DNA of 64,000 bases from Calliopum simillimum (Eukaryota; Arthropoda; Insecta; Diptera; Lauxaniidae): NCBI GenBank assembly GCA_951812925.1, contig OX638369.1:46867061-46931060 (forward strand), written 5' to 3'. How positions within the stretch are numbered: position 1 is the first letter of the stretch; every line of letters begins with the position of its first letter. The position numbers and the translations under genes were made by a program. Below the pieces are notes generated by a model that was not told the DNA's origin, did no database searches, and worked only from the letters and a program-made list of their open reading frames with translations. Shown here piece by piece: positions 1 through 11,745 of this stretch.

Positions 1-54
1 TAATTCTTGAATAAGTGAAAGTCAACACAAAAGTTTTTTCAATAATTTTCCAAG

Positions 55-949
55 TAGGGCAGATTGGGGAGTTTTGCAACAGATAGAGTTGTGCAACACG
101 TCGATGAATGTCAAATGACAGTAGTTGTCATGTGTCCAACTACTGTCAATTGTTTGTCTCGCTACGATCTAACTTTTTTACAAGCACTCAACACATATTC
201 TTCGCGTCGCTCTTCATTGTGCGTTGAAAAATTTTTCGGAAAGTTTCATTGTCTTCTTGTGTTTGCGGTGTTTTCAGTCACTTGTTGAAGCTGATGATAA
301 AGGTCAATATGTGCAAAACGTTCCTTAGTGAATACCCTTTCAACGCATGAAAGTAATAATGTATAAACATTCGATGTATCGATGACGCGTTGGCGATTTT
401 GAATATGCAGAAAGTGGGGAGTTTCGCAACAAAACGCCACATTTGACAGTTTTCAACCCAAGTTTGCATTTTTCATGCCTATATTGCATTATTTGTGAAT
501 AATTCGTATGTTTCACGCAATTTGGTGAATTTTCTTCACAGAATTTAGTATTTTTCTTGATTTTATTCGTGACTTTTCGTGATTTTTGTAGATAGTCACC
601 ATGCCACGTTGTAGGTATCGTTGGACCAGCAAACCAGCGAGTGATATCAATGCGTTAGTGGCTGCAATCAAAGAGTTAATTTAGCAAATAATATTCATCA
701 AAATATGCAATTTTTAAAACTGTGTTGCACAACTCCCTCCGTGTTGCACAACTCCCCAAAAACGCGTCTTTTTTGCGCTATCAAGCATAACTTTTAGATT
801 TTTTAAAATTTCAACCGAACCTTTTAACCAGAAGTTGTGTTTTGAGGCATACTAGAGATTCTATATACTGGGATGCTTAAAAAAAATTACTTTCATAGAT
901 TTTTGTCCCCTGAAACCAAACCTGTCGCCCAACTCCCCATTCTTCCCTG
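55..949. mobile_element. pogo-like non-autonomous DNA element (family A)
   Basis: The ends are inverted copies of each other: the left reads TAGGGCAGATTGGGGAG and the right, on the other strand, CAGGGAAGAATGGGGAG. A left TA target base pair is visible; the right one appears mutated to TG. A short word, GGGGAGTTNTGCAAC, recurs at about 70, 417, 724-760 and 925 in both orientations, so the ends are lined with repeated sites. A tiny reading frame beginning MPR at 601 resembles the start of pogo/Tigger transposases. The element is too short to be autonomous. Family assignment is inference from the TIR form and that relic. Confidence 0.55.
601..684 (+). pseudogene. possible pogo-type transposase N-terminal relic
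   Basis: A 27-codon frame encodes a peptide starting MPRCRYRWTSK and containing a short helix-like stretch ending AAIKEL, then TAG. Pogo/Tigger transposases commonly begin MPR and continue with a basic helix-turn-helix containing a similar A-I-K/E helix. It lies inside a TIR-bounded element and has no continuation. It could be chance; the call rests on the peptide form and its context. Confidence 0.3.
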
Positions 950-1101
950 CGATAAATCGAAGTGAATTAATCGAAAAGCCGAGTGCAATCTATATTTATG
1001 CAGTAAATTTATTATATTTTGTGATTCAAAACCGAATGCAACTAAAATGTTCACACAACAGAATTTGCTTATTGCTTTTCAAAGTGCCTGCCAAACTCGA
1101 G

Positions 1102-2058
1102 TCGGGGCCCAGAATTGGTTCGGGTGTGGGCACCCCTAATTTTTCATTTAAAGCGTGTGTTTTACTGAAATATCGTCGTGGATGCCAACTTTACTGATTT
1201 AAATAGTGTTCTTATGCCTTTTTACGTTTTTTTAGTGGAAAGTAAAGAATAAAAAACGTCCATTAAAGATATCGAAAAACTGATTCAAAATTTGATGAAA
1301 AAAAAAAAAAAACTTAGGAACTAATTAAAATGTTTTCATTAAGTGTGGCTGCTAAAATCATGATATGATGCCATTTGATCCAGATGTTTTCGGCGACGCG
1401 GTGTTGACTTCTCCGGAAATTCTGTTCAATTTGAAACAGAAAGCAGCGCTGAGGACATTTAAGCAGGGGCCTAAGGTAGCCAAGGGAACGACAGCCAAGC
1501 CACCGGCAAAGGGCGCCAAGAAATCCATAGCTTAACGCGCTACAGCAGAGAACTCAGCGTCATCAAGCGAAGACCATTACGACCTGAAATTTTATATAAT
1601 TTGTTTAAAGCTTTTACCGCGTAAATTGACCGCCAACAACTCTGTAAAATGTAAAGAATGCAATCGATCTGTTCATTTAAAGCGCGCTAACATGCAAGCC
1701 AGCTATTTTACTTGCATTCATTGCACTTCAGATGATGAAATTGTGTGAATCAATGGGTCCATTTTGCATTTTTCTCCATTTGATGGCGTTTTATTTCACA
1801 TTTTTCCATTTTTAGCGGCTATTCTAAGGACGCCCACTACCGAACCAAAATTTTTTTTTTTTTTTTTTTCAAAAATTATCACTTTGCTATTTTTTTGATA
1901 TATTTTTTTCAAATGACGAAATCAATTTACTTTCTTCATCAATAGTTAGCTAAGGTCTCTAGCTTTCCATTGATACTTACATGTCTGCATAGTATATATT
2001 TGGACAAAAGTTATGAGTCGAAAACAAAACGGTGCCCACACCAGGTACTCTTCCCCTA
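1102..2058 (+). mobile_element. pogo-like DNA element with transposase 3' remnant (family B)
   Basis: Imperfect terminal inverted repeats: left GGGGCCCAGAATTGG followed by GTGTGGGCACC, right (other strand) TAGGGGAAGAGTACC followed by GGTGTGGGCACC. A TA is present at the right end and appears as TC at the left. The interior holds the C-terminal part of a transposase-like frame at 1365-1748 on the + strand. A long internal deletion is likely because the catalytic domain is absent. Poly-A and poly-T runs near 1290 and 1850 flank the coding remnant. Confidence 0.5.
1365..1748 (+). pseudogene. pogo-like transposase C-terminal fragment with one internal stop
   Basis: One frame runs from ATG at 1365 to TGA at 1746-1748 and is broken once by TAA at 1533-1535. 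The first part contains PFDPDVFGD, like the segment after the catalytic domain of pogo/Tigger-type transposases, and a Lys/Pro/Ala-rich linker. The second part has paired cysteines, C-x2-C (KCKECN) and later C-x2-C (CIHC), separated by a His, followed by an acidic tail, which suggests a small zinc-binding end. No DDE motif remains. Family assignment is inference; the open frame around a single stop suggests fairly recent decay. Confidence 0.5.
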
Positions 2059-2962
2059 CATTACAAATTCAAAATTAAAAAAAAAAAAAAAATAATATAC
2101 GCAGAAAGTTTTCTTTGGCCAAGGTTAGAGAAAACAACAACATCATTAATAAAAAATCAATGCAGCAGATTCTTTCTAACAAATACTAAATATTTAAAAT
2201 TTTGTACTGGTTTTTCTTCGCTGTTTCTTTATTTATGAAAATATCTCATAAATAAATCATTTATCCTTGCAGCAAACTTGTAAGGATTGTGAGTTCTGCA
2301 ATGTATTGCTATTAAATAAAATTGAACTGATTTTAAGGGAAATGGGAATGTCGAATAGATATACATATATGCATTCAAGTAAGTATATCGATGCCTTACA
2401 GTGCTACATATTCTTATTCTATTATAATTTATTATGTTCTCGTAATCTCTGTTGCAAAATATGAAAAACTGCCTAAGTATACTTAAGACAATTGGGGTTA
2501 ATGCGCATTTAAACATATAAAATGTTAAAGTTTCTTTTAATTTTCGGGAATTGAAAATATTTAATAAATTTTTAAAATTAATTATTATACATAGTTCTTT
2601 TAACCCTTTCGGTTATTCTATGCCATATGGCATAGTCGCTTTTCAAGGTCTGTTTGAAGTCATAAAAACTTAAAAGTTAATTTTTTTTAATTTTGATTAT
2701 TTTTCTCAAATGTATACGTAGAAGATAAAAAATAATTATATTGATTGGTGGACGCAGTAAGCTGTATGACTAAACAGAATGAAGAGCAATATCCAATGAC
2801 GTATTTTGCAAAAAAAGATCACTTCATACTTTTATTTTTTTTTTTTTTTTAAACAAATAGTTTTAATTGATCATTTTATGTATGTCAATAAGAAGCTGAA
2901 TATTGGTTTATCATGTGTAACAATATTTAGACCTCTTAACATTATTCAATAATGCTGTACGA

Positions 2963-3570
2963 TTTTTATACCCTACACCCAGGGTATATTCATTTTGTCC
3001 TTCCGTTTGTAACGCAGAGAAGGAGGCGTGGCAGATATAGAAAAGAATATATATTCTTGATCAGCGTCATCTCCTGAGTCAATATAGCCATGTCCGTCTG
3101 TCTGTCTGGCTGGCTGTGTATTGAAATACACTTTTTGGGAAAACTGAGCAAGATAATTCAATGGAATTTAGTACACTGCCTCCATCGTCAAAGATAGCTC
3201 GTGGAATTAAAAATGAGCAAAATCGGTCAACGGACACGCCTACCGCCCATGCAAAATATATATTCAAAATACAATTTGAGGAGTATTTTTCACGACAACG
3301 CAACCAAAATACACGCAAATACTACGCATTGTAAGTGTAAGCTATGAAAAAAAATCAAGCTGAGAGGGCGGGCACCTCCCATATAAGCAAAAGCTTCAAA
3401 ACGCTATACTGAAAGCGTTTTTTGAGATATTCAAACCCAATTTGACTCTGACACTAAAAATTATAAATGAAAGCTCCCAACAAAAATTGGGTGAAATCGA
3501 ACAAGGAGGCGTGACCCTCCCATATAAGCAAATGTTTCAAAATGCTATACTGAAAGAGTTTTTCACTCAG
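2963..3570 (+). repeat. mini-me-like / Helentron-like dispersed repeat, copy 1
   Basis: The 5' end is TTTTTATACCCTACACCC followed by an inverted GGGTATAT. The conserved core TATATATTCTTGATCAGC and the GTCCGTCTGTCTGTCTGG microsatellite follow, as in the mini-me family of Diptera. Two tail monomers with GGCG-GGCACCTCCCATAT boxes are present before the copy breaks off near 3570. It lacks the terminal hairpin and CTAG found on other copies, so it is 3'-truncated. Confidence 0.75.
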
Positions 3571-4032
3571 ACCTGCCCCACATTGGCAAGAACTATACTG
3601 AGATGCATTGGTCATTTTTCAGTTCCTTAAAAAGACAAAAATTCATCTAAGTGACATGAAAAGATGTGCTGTTCTGACAGGATCCTCCATTTTCGACAAA
3701 CACTCAATTGAAAAGACCAGAGTTTATGAATAGTCTTTAATAAGAGAGTTTGTGGTATCACTATGGACCCCTGCGGTGTTTACATATGTGCCCTTATTGC
3801 TGCCACCCTAACCTCACCTTACTTTGGCCAAGAGAAGTGCATAATATACTTCCAGAGCCCTTCTCAAAGTAAACAACACCTTTAAAAATAACTTAATTCG
3901 GAAAATAGCCTTATCATCTGGTGAGGAGCCCAATAAAAGTTCGTGGCTACAGCAGACGAAAATACTTTAGTATGGTGGAAGCAATTTTAAACATCAGCTA
4001 AAAAAATATAATAATCTACACTGAAATGATGA

Positions 4033-4165
4033 AGGTATCCCTCAAAACGTGTAAAAGCCTCATGAGCCCCGCAAACTCGTAATAGTTGTCAATATCAATA
4101 AGAGCTTTGACAGTTTTGCGAGATTGCGAGGCTTTCGATGGTTTTACACGTTTTAGGGAATACCC
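4033..4165. repeat. Small inverted-repeat element
   Basis: GGTATCCCTCAAAACGTGTA near 4033 is matched on the opposite strand by GGTATTCCCTAAAACGTGTA ending near 4165. The pair encloses about 75 bp. Size and form suit a MITE, but the superfamily is not determinable. Confidence 0.45.
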
Positions 4166-4257
4166 CAAATGTCAAGACACTATACAGATATTTATTTACT
4201 ACCGCAAAAAGATGGGCCCGGTAAACAACGATGTCAAGAGGACTTGGAAGAAGCAGA

Positions 4258-4513
4258 GCATATCGTCCCTTTAGCTTCCAACACCGCTCAAGTCGAAAAT
4301 TGGCGGTTTTGACATTTTAATCTATTTGGTGGAGCAGCTCATTGCGCGTCTAATCATTCGTCACATTATGTAGATTTCAGACAATCAGAAGCCGTAATTC
4401 TAAAAGTAGTAACAGCGCGCAAGTTGGTTGTCCTCTGAACACCGCCAAACACCGTCTTTTGTAAAGTTGCTAAAAATGACTTAGGCGGTGTTGGAAGCTA
4501 AGGGACGATATGC
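4258..4513. mobile_element. MITE with ~37-bp terminal inverted repeats
   Basis: GCATATCGTCCCTTTAGC at 4258 is mirrored at 4480-4513 (GCATATCGTCCCTTAGCTTC on the other strand), with CCAACACCGC continuing in both arms. The interior of ~180 bp has no reading frame of note. Superfamily unassigned. Confidence 0.6.
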
Positions 4514-5223
4514 TGTGTACTTAACCTGCAGTGATGTGACGCAGAATTAAGTACCGAGGTTCCGGGTTTCTAATTTCACTGCAGTGACAAAATCTATAAA
4601 CAGTCTAGAGCTGTTCTGATTGGGAAAGAGGAGGTACAAAATATGTTTTTGGTCGTGATGAAAATCATAGCCTTTAAAATAATGACAATCGATTTGGTTT
4701 CTAATAATTATTTATTCGTTAAAAACTTAGATGCAAAAGATAATTTATTGGATCGGAATAAAGTTGTACACCCATAATTTCCAAAAAACCCTTTTAAGTC
4801 CGATTATATAGAACGAATATAGAAACCATGGAGCGCTCCAAGCTCAAAATAATCAAAAAAATCCAAATTTTTTGCTCTTCTAGGATTAGATGTAGGGTAT
4901 TTCTAATTCGGTCTCGACCTATAATATGTCAAAATACCTTTTTAAAATTTTTTTTACTAGAAAATCTTTAATATAATGTGATTTGATATGATATTTAAGC
5001 ACAAAATGATTGGAAATTTATTAAAAATTTGATTGTAAATTTTGGTACTTTTATTACCTTTGAGTACATATCATGCCGTATGGCGTGACTCCCAAAAACA
5101 ACTTTTGAAACAAAAATTTTTAAAAATCATTTCAATTATTGTTAAAATGGCTCTTAGTAGTAAGAAAATGGACAAAAACGATTTTTAAAGTCAATGTGAA
5201 AGAAAAAGTACCGAAAGGGTTAA

Positions 5224-6706
5224 TATAATTATGTCGTCGCCATTATCTAATGACGAAAGGACATCAAGAAGAATTTGTAAAACAAAAAGAAGTTTGTAAA
5301 TAAAACAAAATAATGCACGGAACTGTCTGATTTAAATACATATGTAATTATAATCATAAATATTTTTCATCTCTATCGAAGTAAAGTATAATATAAACTC
5401 ATCAAATTATCATCAAAATACGCCCAAGACCAAGAATTTGTTTATCATGGCCCCTTAAAGAAATGAAATTCAAAGAACAAGGCTTCAGTAAAGTCTTTTT
5501 TTTAAAAATGATGGAAGGAATTTGCGTGTTGACTTAGGATTTTTAAATTTTATAGAAATTTTTGCACTTGTTGCGAATATACTAGAGCATTTTTTCAAGT
5601 TATCGTAATAGGGGGAAAAGTAGAGAAAAGTAAAAAATGTTTTTCTTGGAAACGTTTGCGAAGTGAAATGTATATCATTAAATCCAATTAATTTAATCAT
5701 TTAATAATATAACATCTAGTTAGTTTAGTTTAATAACAGTTCAAAGAATTCATGATTCTTCCGTTTCTACAAAATAATTATGTATTTAAATATCTCTTAA
5801 CGCTGTACGATATATATCTACACATGTCATATGCATAAAATATCGATAATACAACGTTTTAATTTGAACGAAGCAAACAATTAAATTGACTTTTTTGATC
5901 TGCTGCAACAATTCGTTCTATTAAATCGCATCTTAATTCAAATAAATTGCGACAAATGTTCTAGATTTACGTGACGCGTTGCACGCATAAATTGCAATTT
6001 TTTGTTGTAGTTTTATACAGCATTTACATTTTTAATAAAGGACATCAATGTAAAAGAGTGCACATATAATAACAAATTTTTAAGGTTATGCTGGGGCGCC
6101 GAGAGAAAAATCTGGATCCAGGGGAGGTTACATATGGAGCCCCTCTAGTACTAGAATTTTATTTTATTCAATACTGGCATATATTTTAATCACTTTTAAT
6201 AATAATGTGATTTCTATAGCAGTTTATTGTTCTAAATAATTCAGTGAGTAACTTCAGACAAATACCGTTTTTTGAATTTTATAGGTTGGGATTTTCCATA
6301 TCGGATTTTACTACTAGAGATTATCTAGCCTTTTTAAACAGCTTCAACAGGATTCGGGTTCAACATAGAAAATACATTGAAAATGATTATTTTTGCTTTG
6401 TTTGTTGTTCGATTTTTTACCACGGAAAAAAAAATCAAAAAAAAAAAAAAATGGGAAAAATTCAAAATCTGGTGAAGATTAGCTAGGGTTTTCCAGTTTG
6501 CATTTTTTTTATTCTAAAAACATGCCGGAAACTTTCTGCAAACTCAATATCAGGATTAATTTTTAAAACTTGCAACTATTTAAGGGCCACCCTCAAATAC
6601 TATGGTATGTGGTTTTAGCAATGAGCGACAATTACGCGCTAGTGTTAAAGACGAAGGAATATTTTGACTATTGTATGCAGCTTTCGTCCAGCTTGTGGGT
6701 CTACTT
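5224..6706. other. AT-rich stretch without recognised gene
   Basis: Low-complexity AT-rich sequence with poly-A runs. Near 6090-6160 there is a G/C-rich patch with CTGGATCCAGGGGAGG that vaguely resembles the hAT-type end at 6707, but no partner end was identified. No exon-like frame was seen. Confidence 0.5.
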
Positions 6707-6740
6707 CAGTGGCGGATCCAGGATTCGACTATGGAGGGGG
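6707..6740 (+). repeat. Solitary hAT-type MITE end
   Basis: CAGTGGCGGATCCAGGATT is the same 15-bp start as the complete hAT-type MITE at 11595-11745, followed by a G-rich run. I could not find the matching right end, so this is probably a truncated or diverged copy. Confidence 0.5.
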
Positions 6741-7195
6741 CTAAAGTCGGCCGATACGACGATTTGGAGATCTAATTGATTATTTCCTTTTATATCCAGT
6801 CACAATTTAGAGCTTACGGGGGAGGTTTTGGCCCCTATAGCCCACTTTTAAGGATATATTCACATAAAAAAAATAATGTTCGGAAAATTCTTGACTCGAA
6901 AGATATTTGAAATGGCTGAATCAATTAAAAAATAAATCTGTAGCCTCAAGGAATAACAACACAAGTGTGTTTTTTATACTTTACAGGAGAGCAATTTTAA
7001 ACTTTAATATGTGAAAATGTATTTGAACATGAAGCAGAAATTGTGTACAAAAAGAAAGATATCATACGAGTATTTTTATCTAAAATCTTCATTTCAGGAT
7101 ATATTCTAAATATAACTTTTTCCACGATAAAAGTTTTTTGCAAACGTAATTTAAGCGCAAAATACACAGCAACATTTTTCAAATCATTGACGGTG

Positions 7196-7600
7196 AACTA
7201 AAATCCGTTATAAGGCGTCGGAAGTACTCGCCGAAACAGATAATTCTGCCAGAGCGTTTTGCAAAGTTAGCTCATATAAGGATTTTATGGTCATTTTTGC
7301 GATTTTTGCTGAAAATTGCAACTTTTTGCCTCAAATTGGATTTTGAGCGATTTTTCGATTTTTTCATATGGCTACATCTTGGTAACGAGCCGAAAATATT
7401 GTTTTGATGTCTTTAGCAATGTTGTAGCTATTAAATAGAAGAAAAAAATGTCAAACAAACTTAACCTAAAAAAATTCATCTAGTGCCCTAAAATCGCAAA
7501 AATGACCATAAAATCCTTATATGAGCCAACTTTGCAAAACGCTCTGGCAGAATTATCTGTTTCGGCGAGAACTTTCGACGCCTTATAACGGATTTCAGTT
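7196..7600. mobile_element. Inverted-repeat element with ~111-bp arms
   Basis: The segment 7196-7307 is repeated in inverse orientation at 7490-7600 with few mismatches; both arms contain CAGATAATTCTGCCAGAGCG or its complement and AAAATCCTTATATGAG or its complement. The ~180-bp spacer is AT-rich. This is the form of a long-TIR MITE or fold-back element; no coding capacity. Confidence 0.7.
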
Positions 7601-7661
7601 AATTTTTCAGGTGTCGCACTGTGATATGCTGGGATTACACCGCCTATTTTTCCTACGAATG

Positions 7662-8573
7662 TTAACCCATTATGTGTCATGAGTGCCATATGGCACTCGA
7701 AACAGTACTTTTTGCTTTTATTGCTCAAATATTTGGAAATTTTATTTTTTATTTATACTTAATATTGCTTCATCCTTACTGGCCATGTACCGAAAATTAG
7801 CATTTTGCATTTCCATTGCCAACAAAAGCGATCAGTAAGTGAATGCACTTCTCCAAAAAATTCGTTTTCGACAGCATTTTAAAAGTAAATCATAAAATTA
7901 TATTTAATAAATAAATCATTCTAATAACAATTATACGACATTGGAAAGGACATGATGCAGACTTTTGAATTATAATAATTTCAAAATATTATCAAAAAGT
8001 TTTGAGGCCAATAATTGAGCAAATAAAATGAAAGTGCCATATGGCACTCGTGACGCAAACAGGGGGTAAACGTTTTGGTTTTAATCTATTAAGACCTCAC
8101 CATATTGCCTACATATTGATAGCCTTTTTATATGAATATAATATAACTGGTACTTTTAGACGAAGAAAGGATTTCAAGCTCCTGTTTCTTACCGAAATCA
8201 AGGGCTTCCAAGATACAATACGTGGGTTTCTTTGCCCATCACACAGGACGAAACCGCCAGTAATATGTATCCCAAAAGCTTATTTTACGTTACTATTATT
8301 TTTAATTATAAATAAGTTAGCAATTCACAGTGCATTTCAAATCTTTTTCAGAAAAAATTCTTCTTCGTTTGAAAACAAACCTTTGCACTTATGATAGGTG
8401 TTCACCCCCTGTTTGTGTCATGAGTGCCATTTGGCACTTGCACCTGTAGAAACACAGGTGACTCTTACAAAAAACCCAATAGCAATTTTTGAATTTAGGA
8501 GGCTAATGTTGGCCTTGATTTCAAGTTTCATTCGAAGCGGTTTGCTAGAAGCCAGTGTGCTCTAATGGGTTAA
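7662..8573. mobile_element. TTAA-flanked piggyBac-like MITE (TTAA element 2)
   Basis: Left end TTAACCCATTATGTG and right end, on the other strand, TTAACCCATTAGAGC. A perfect 18-bp palindrome GAGTGCCATATGGCACTC lies 19 bp after the left TTAA start; a degenerate version (8422-8438) lies 135 bp from the right end; a third, perfect 16-bp copy is at 8033-8048. An inner inverted repeat (ACAAACAGGGGGT-like) at about 8037-8068 and 8400-8430 suggests a nested or duplicated end. The 117-codon frame at 8041-8394 has no recognisable domain and is probably incidental. Confidence 0.6.
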
Positions 8574-11500
8574 TAATAACAGAGCCCTTCCTATGCATAC
8601 ATAGTTATGTAAATCTCATTCATCTGCAACAAAAAGTTTGAGACATATGTTGCAGGGGGCATGACACCGCCTATTAAGATATCCTTTGTTGCTATTTTTA
8701 TGTGTAACATAAGAGGTGTGGCACCGCCCACAAAATGCAATTGCAAATTTGTACAACTCTGGCACAGACGCATACGCGTACGCACTAACAACTTGTACAC
8801 ACGCATTAAAATTAGTTAAATCGTTTGCTGCAGCAGCAACAGTAGCAGTGGCAGCAACAATAAATTTTAATAAATCTGTGATACTGGCGCTCACGTTACT
8901 CTTGGTATCTAATGAATATCAAGTCGATAGCGATAAATCTATTGGATGTGAAGTTCAAATTTCTTGTAAGAAAAGAACTTGAAGGCACACACACATACGA
9001 TTAATTTCATGAGAATTTAAGATGTGTGTGGCGAACGAAATAATTTGCTTTTAATTTAGTTTGATAAAAATTTATTGATATTTTTTGCTTCTAATTATTT
9101 GACCATTACATGTTTGCATTAAAGTTAAGAAAGTATTTCAAAAATCACAAAATTTTCGGTTTGGAAAATATCACTTAACATTCTGAAAATATTTTGTATT
9201 ATACGGCGTCACATATTATTGTACACTGCATCTTTAGTGATCTTTTCCCAAAAAAAAAGGAGTATAAAAAACTTTTTGCGCATGCATCTATTTTCAATTA
9301 TGTTCGAATATTCATTAATTAGATCAAATTAGATTTGATGTGATATTTCTTTGACCCCATCAATAATTCAAATCAAATTTATTTATTTTTTTTTTTATAT
9401 TTTGCAAAATACCACATCCATCATGAATATCCCCTTATTTTAATTGCTGTACCGCATTAAATAACGAGCACAACAAATCCCACTGCAGCGGTTCCATAAA
9501 GCAAACACAACAATCTGTGTCAACGCGTTACAACGCAGCACAATGCATCGCAACGCACATCGTCGCATGTTGCTGCGTTGCTTTGCGCTGTGTGTTTTGC
9601 GTTTTATGTTGCTGCTGCGTCATTTTCAACAAACATCGCACATTTCAGGCACTTGTACTCGTAACTAAGTGGCGCCACTAACAAATTTTACAACATTTAA
9701 AATTAATTTGCGTACGTGTCACACCATCATCATCATCAGCATCGTCGTCGTCGTCTCGTCATCCTTATTTTTAGTTGTGATAAATAAAAATATCACTGCA
9801 GTGCTACTTCAACTGAAGGGAAATATAATTTAATGGTAAAAACAACGATGATATATCAAAATCTCTTCTAAAGGACATATTATGACTTTTTATTTTTCAA
9901 ATTATGTACCTATCAGTACTCGTAGTAGAGAAAATATATTTTAAACTTAACTACTAATTACACTATGCAATACGATATATTGAATGAGATCTTTATAACT
10001 TTCGTTTGTTTGCAGTCGCTGAATCCGAATCTTGTAACCTTTTTTCTCTATTAGGTCTGGGATTGTTCCAAAATATAAAAAGCGGTGCTGATCCAGGCAG
10101 TAGTGAACTTCACATTTGTCAACGGTATTGAATATGAAATCAATAACAAACGTATGAAGCTGAACACATCCAAATTAATTCTAAAATTGATGAGCTTCAA
10201 AAGATATAGAAATAGAGATCTACTCTGTGAAGAAATGTTTTGAAATTTGATATGAAGACGTGGTCGAAAGCTCTAAAGATTATTAGCTAAATTATTTTTC
10301 ACTTTTTTATTCTGAAGAGGACTTTTGCTACGCCATTTGTAATGCTAATTTCAATCGGGAAAACTAAAAGCTTTGGAATGCTAGTTGAAAATGATGTTTA
10401 CCTTAAAAGATTCACTTTGTACCTAGTATTTTTCTTAGCCACACATTCGATATTATAAATATTATTCCCAAAGTTGGGGTATTTTGTACATTGCGTCGAT
10501 GAGATGTATCATTTTATACACTTTACTCGAGTGAGATTGTGTAGGCTTATATTCAAATAAGTTAATTTCAATACAAGTGCACACATAAGTGTAAAAGCCT
10601 TTAGCCACACTTCAAACAAAAACTTCTAAAAATGCCAATTATGTAAATGATAAAATGCATATTTTACACATGACACTTGTCCCTTGTGTTATCTTTTTAC
10701 ATGTGATATTCAAGAAATCCATAAAATACCTGAATAAATGATTCAATTTTGTGGTATTTTTGGTCTCACTATCAAGTGTCAAGTACGACAAAATATGTCT
10801 TATGGCAGATAGATTATCTTTATTTCTTGTACACAGAGAAAATGATTTCGCAGATAATCAACAAATATTTCCGTTTCATGCGAAAACCATTAGCAGACAT
10901 TTTCCATCATAATAAATTTGAATGAAGTTAGTTTACTGACTGTTTTTTGCTTTTACAGTACTAATGTGGACAAAAAATCTGCCATTGTAGGTTGTAATTG
11001 TAGCTAGCGTAACATGCCTCAAAATCAGAGTGTACTGCCAACTAAAAACAATTAGCAATTTTTCACAATAGACGGCGCTAGTGAGCTTTATGATCTATAA
11101 ATATAGCGTTCTTGTACAGAGGAATTTGTCATTGGCAATGGCCTAATTGGTAAAGCACCGCGTTCTCTTTCATAAGAAAACTGGAGTCAAGTGTTGGAGT
11201 GCGGTTTCTGACAAGAATTAACTAAAACTGATCTGATAAGGCTATATAAGTACATGTTTATATATGAAAATATACAAATATGTATGTGGAAATAGCCGAA
11301 ACGTATGTTATTAATTTCCATGTAAGCACTTGTTTGCGTCTGTTGTTGAAAAATTTCAAAATGACTGTTTAATTAGTTCAATATAAATTTATCATATTTC
11401 AATTAAGTTTTAAATTCCGTCTCCTGAAAAATATTCTAAATTGGAAATATCATATTTTTCCGTCTTGTTTCAGATATGAGGAATTTCTTTTAAAATTGAG

Positions 11501-11586
11501 TATTTTTATTTTTTTGATTTTTTAGAATTCTTAAAGTTTCTGTTGGCAACACTGTTTTAAGCTTGAATCAAGGGCATGCACTGTGG
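8574..11586. other. Low-copy-looking stretch with simple repeats, no gene seen
   Basis: Two short boxes with GTGGCACCGCCCAC-like sequence occur at 8655-8735, as in the tandem repeats elsewhere in the window. At 8828-8860 there is a CAG/GCA-type simple repeat. At 9500-9620 there is a cluster of CAACGCA/GTTGCTGC motifs in both orientations. At 9721-9756 there is a CAT/CGT trinucleotide repeat. No convincing exon with splice context was found. Confidence 0.5.
9721..9756 (+). repeat. Trinucleotide microsatellite
   Basis: ACACCATCATCATCATCAGC changes into a run of CGT triplets. Simple trinucleotide repeat; no coding frame supported. Confidence 0.8.
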
Positions 11587-11594
11587 GAGAAGGG

Positions 11595-11745
11595 CAGTGG
11601 CGGATCCAGAGGGGGGGCGATAGGGCGATCGCCCCCTCTCTCAAACCTAAATTGTATGTTAAGATTTTGAGAACATTCTGTTATTATCTAATCTAGAAAT
11701 GTAGTCAATCGGCCCCCCCTCTTGACCATGCTGGATCCGCCAATG
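11595..11745. mobile_element. hAT-type MITE with perfect 8-bp target duplication
   Basis: A 151-bp element begins CAGTGGCGGATCCAG and ends CTGGATCCGCCAATG, a near-perfect 15-bp terminal inverted repeat. It is bounded by direct 8-bp repeats GAGAAGGG at 11587-11594 and 11746-11753. Inside the ends are runs of G (left) and C (right) that extend the inverted symmetry. The 8-bp duplication and CAGxGGCG termini indicate the hAT superfamily. It is far too short to encode a transposase. Confidence 0.85.

Larger units (their letters stand above)
2600..5223. mobile_element. TTAA-flanked piggyBac-like element (TTAA element 1)
   Basis: Both ends read TTAACCCTTTCGGT, giving a 14-bp terminal inverted repeat that includes the TTAA expected for piggyBac-class insertion. 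An 18-bp perfect palindrome (CTATGCCATATGGCATAG) begins 18 bp after the left TTAA start, and an imperfect one (CATGCCGTATGGCGTG, 5072-5087) lies 136 bp from the right end. No transposase frame is recognisable. The interior has been invaded by a mini-me-like copy at 2963-3570 and small inverted-repeat elements at 4033-4165 and 4258-4513. Confidence 0.65.

Noticed and set aside
8041..8394. 117-codon frame in TTAA element 2 as a transposase or host gene
   Set aside because: Starts inside the repeated palindrome, no recognisable domain, and is bounded by the inner inverted repeat.
11131..11205. tRNA gene
   Set aside because: TGGCCTAATTGG resembles a D-arm, but no B-box or cloverleaf follows; at most a relic.
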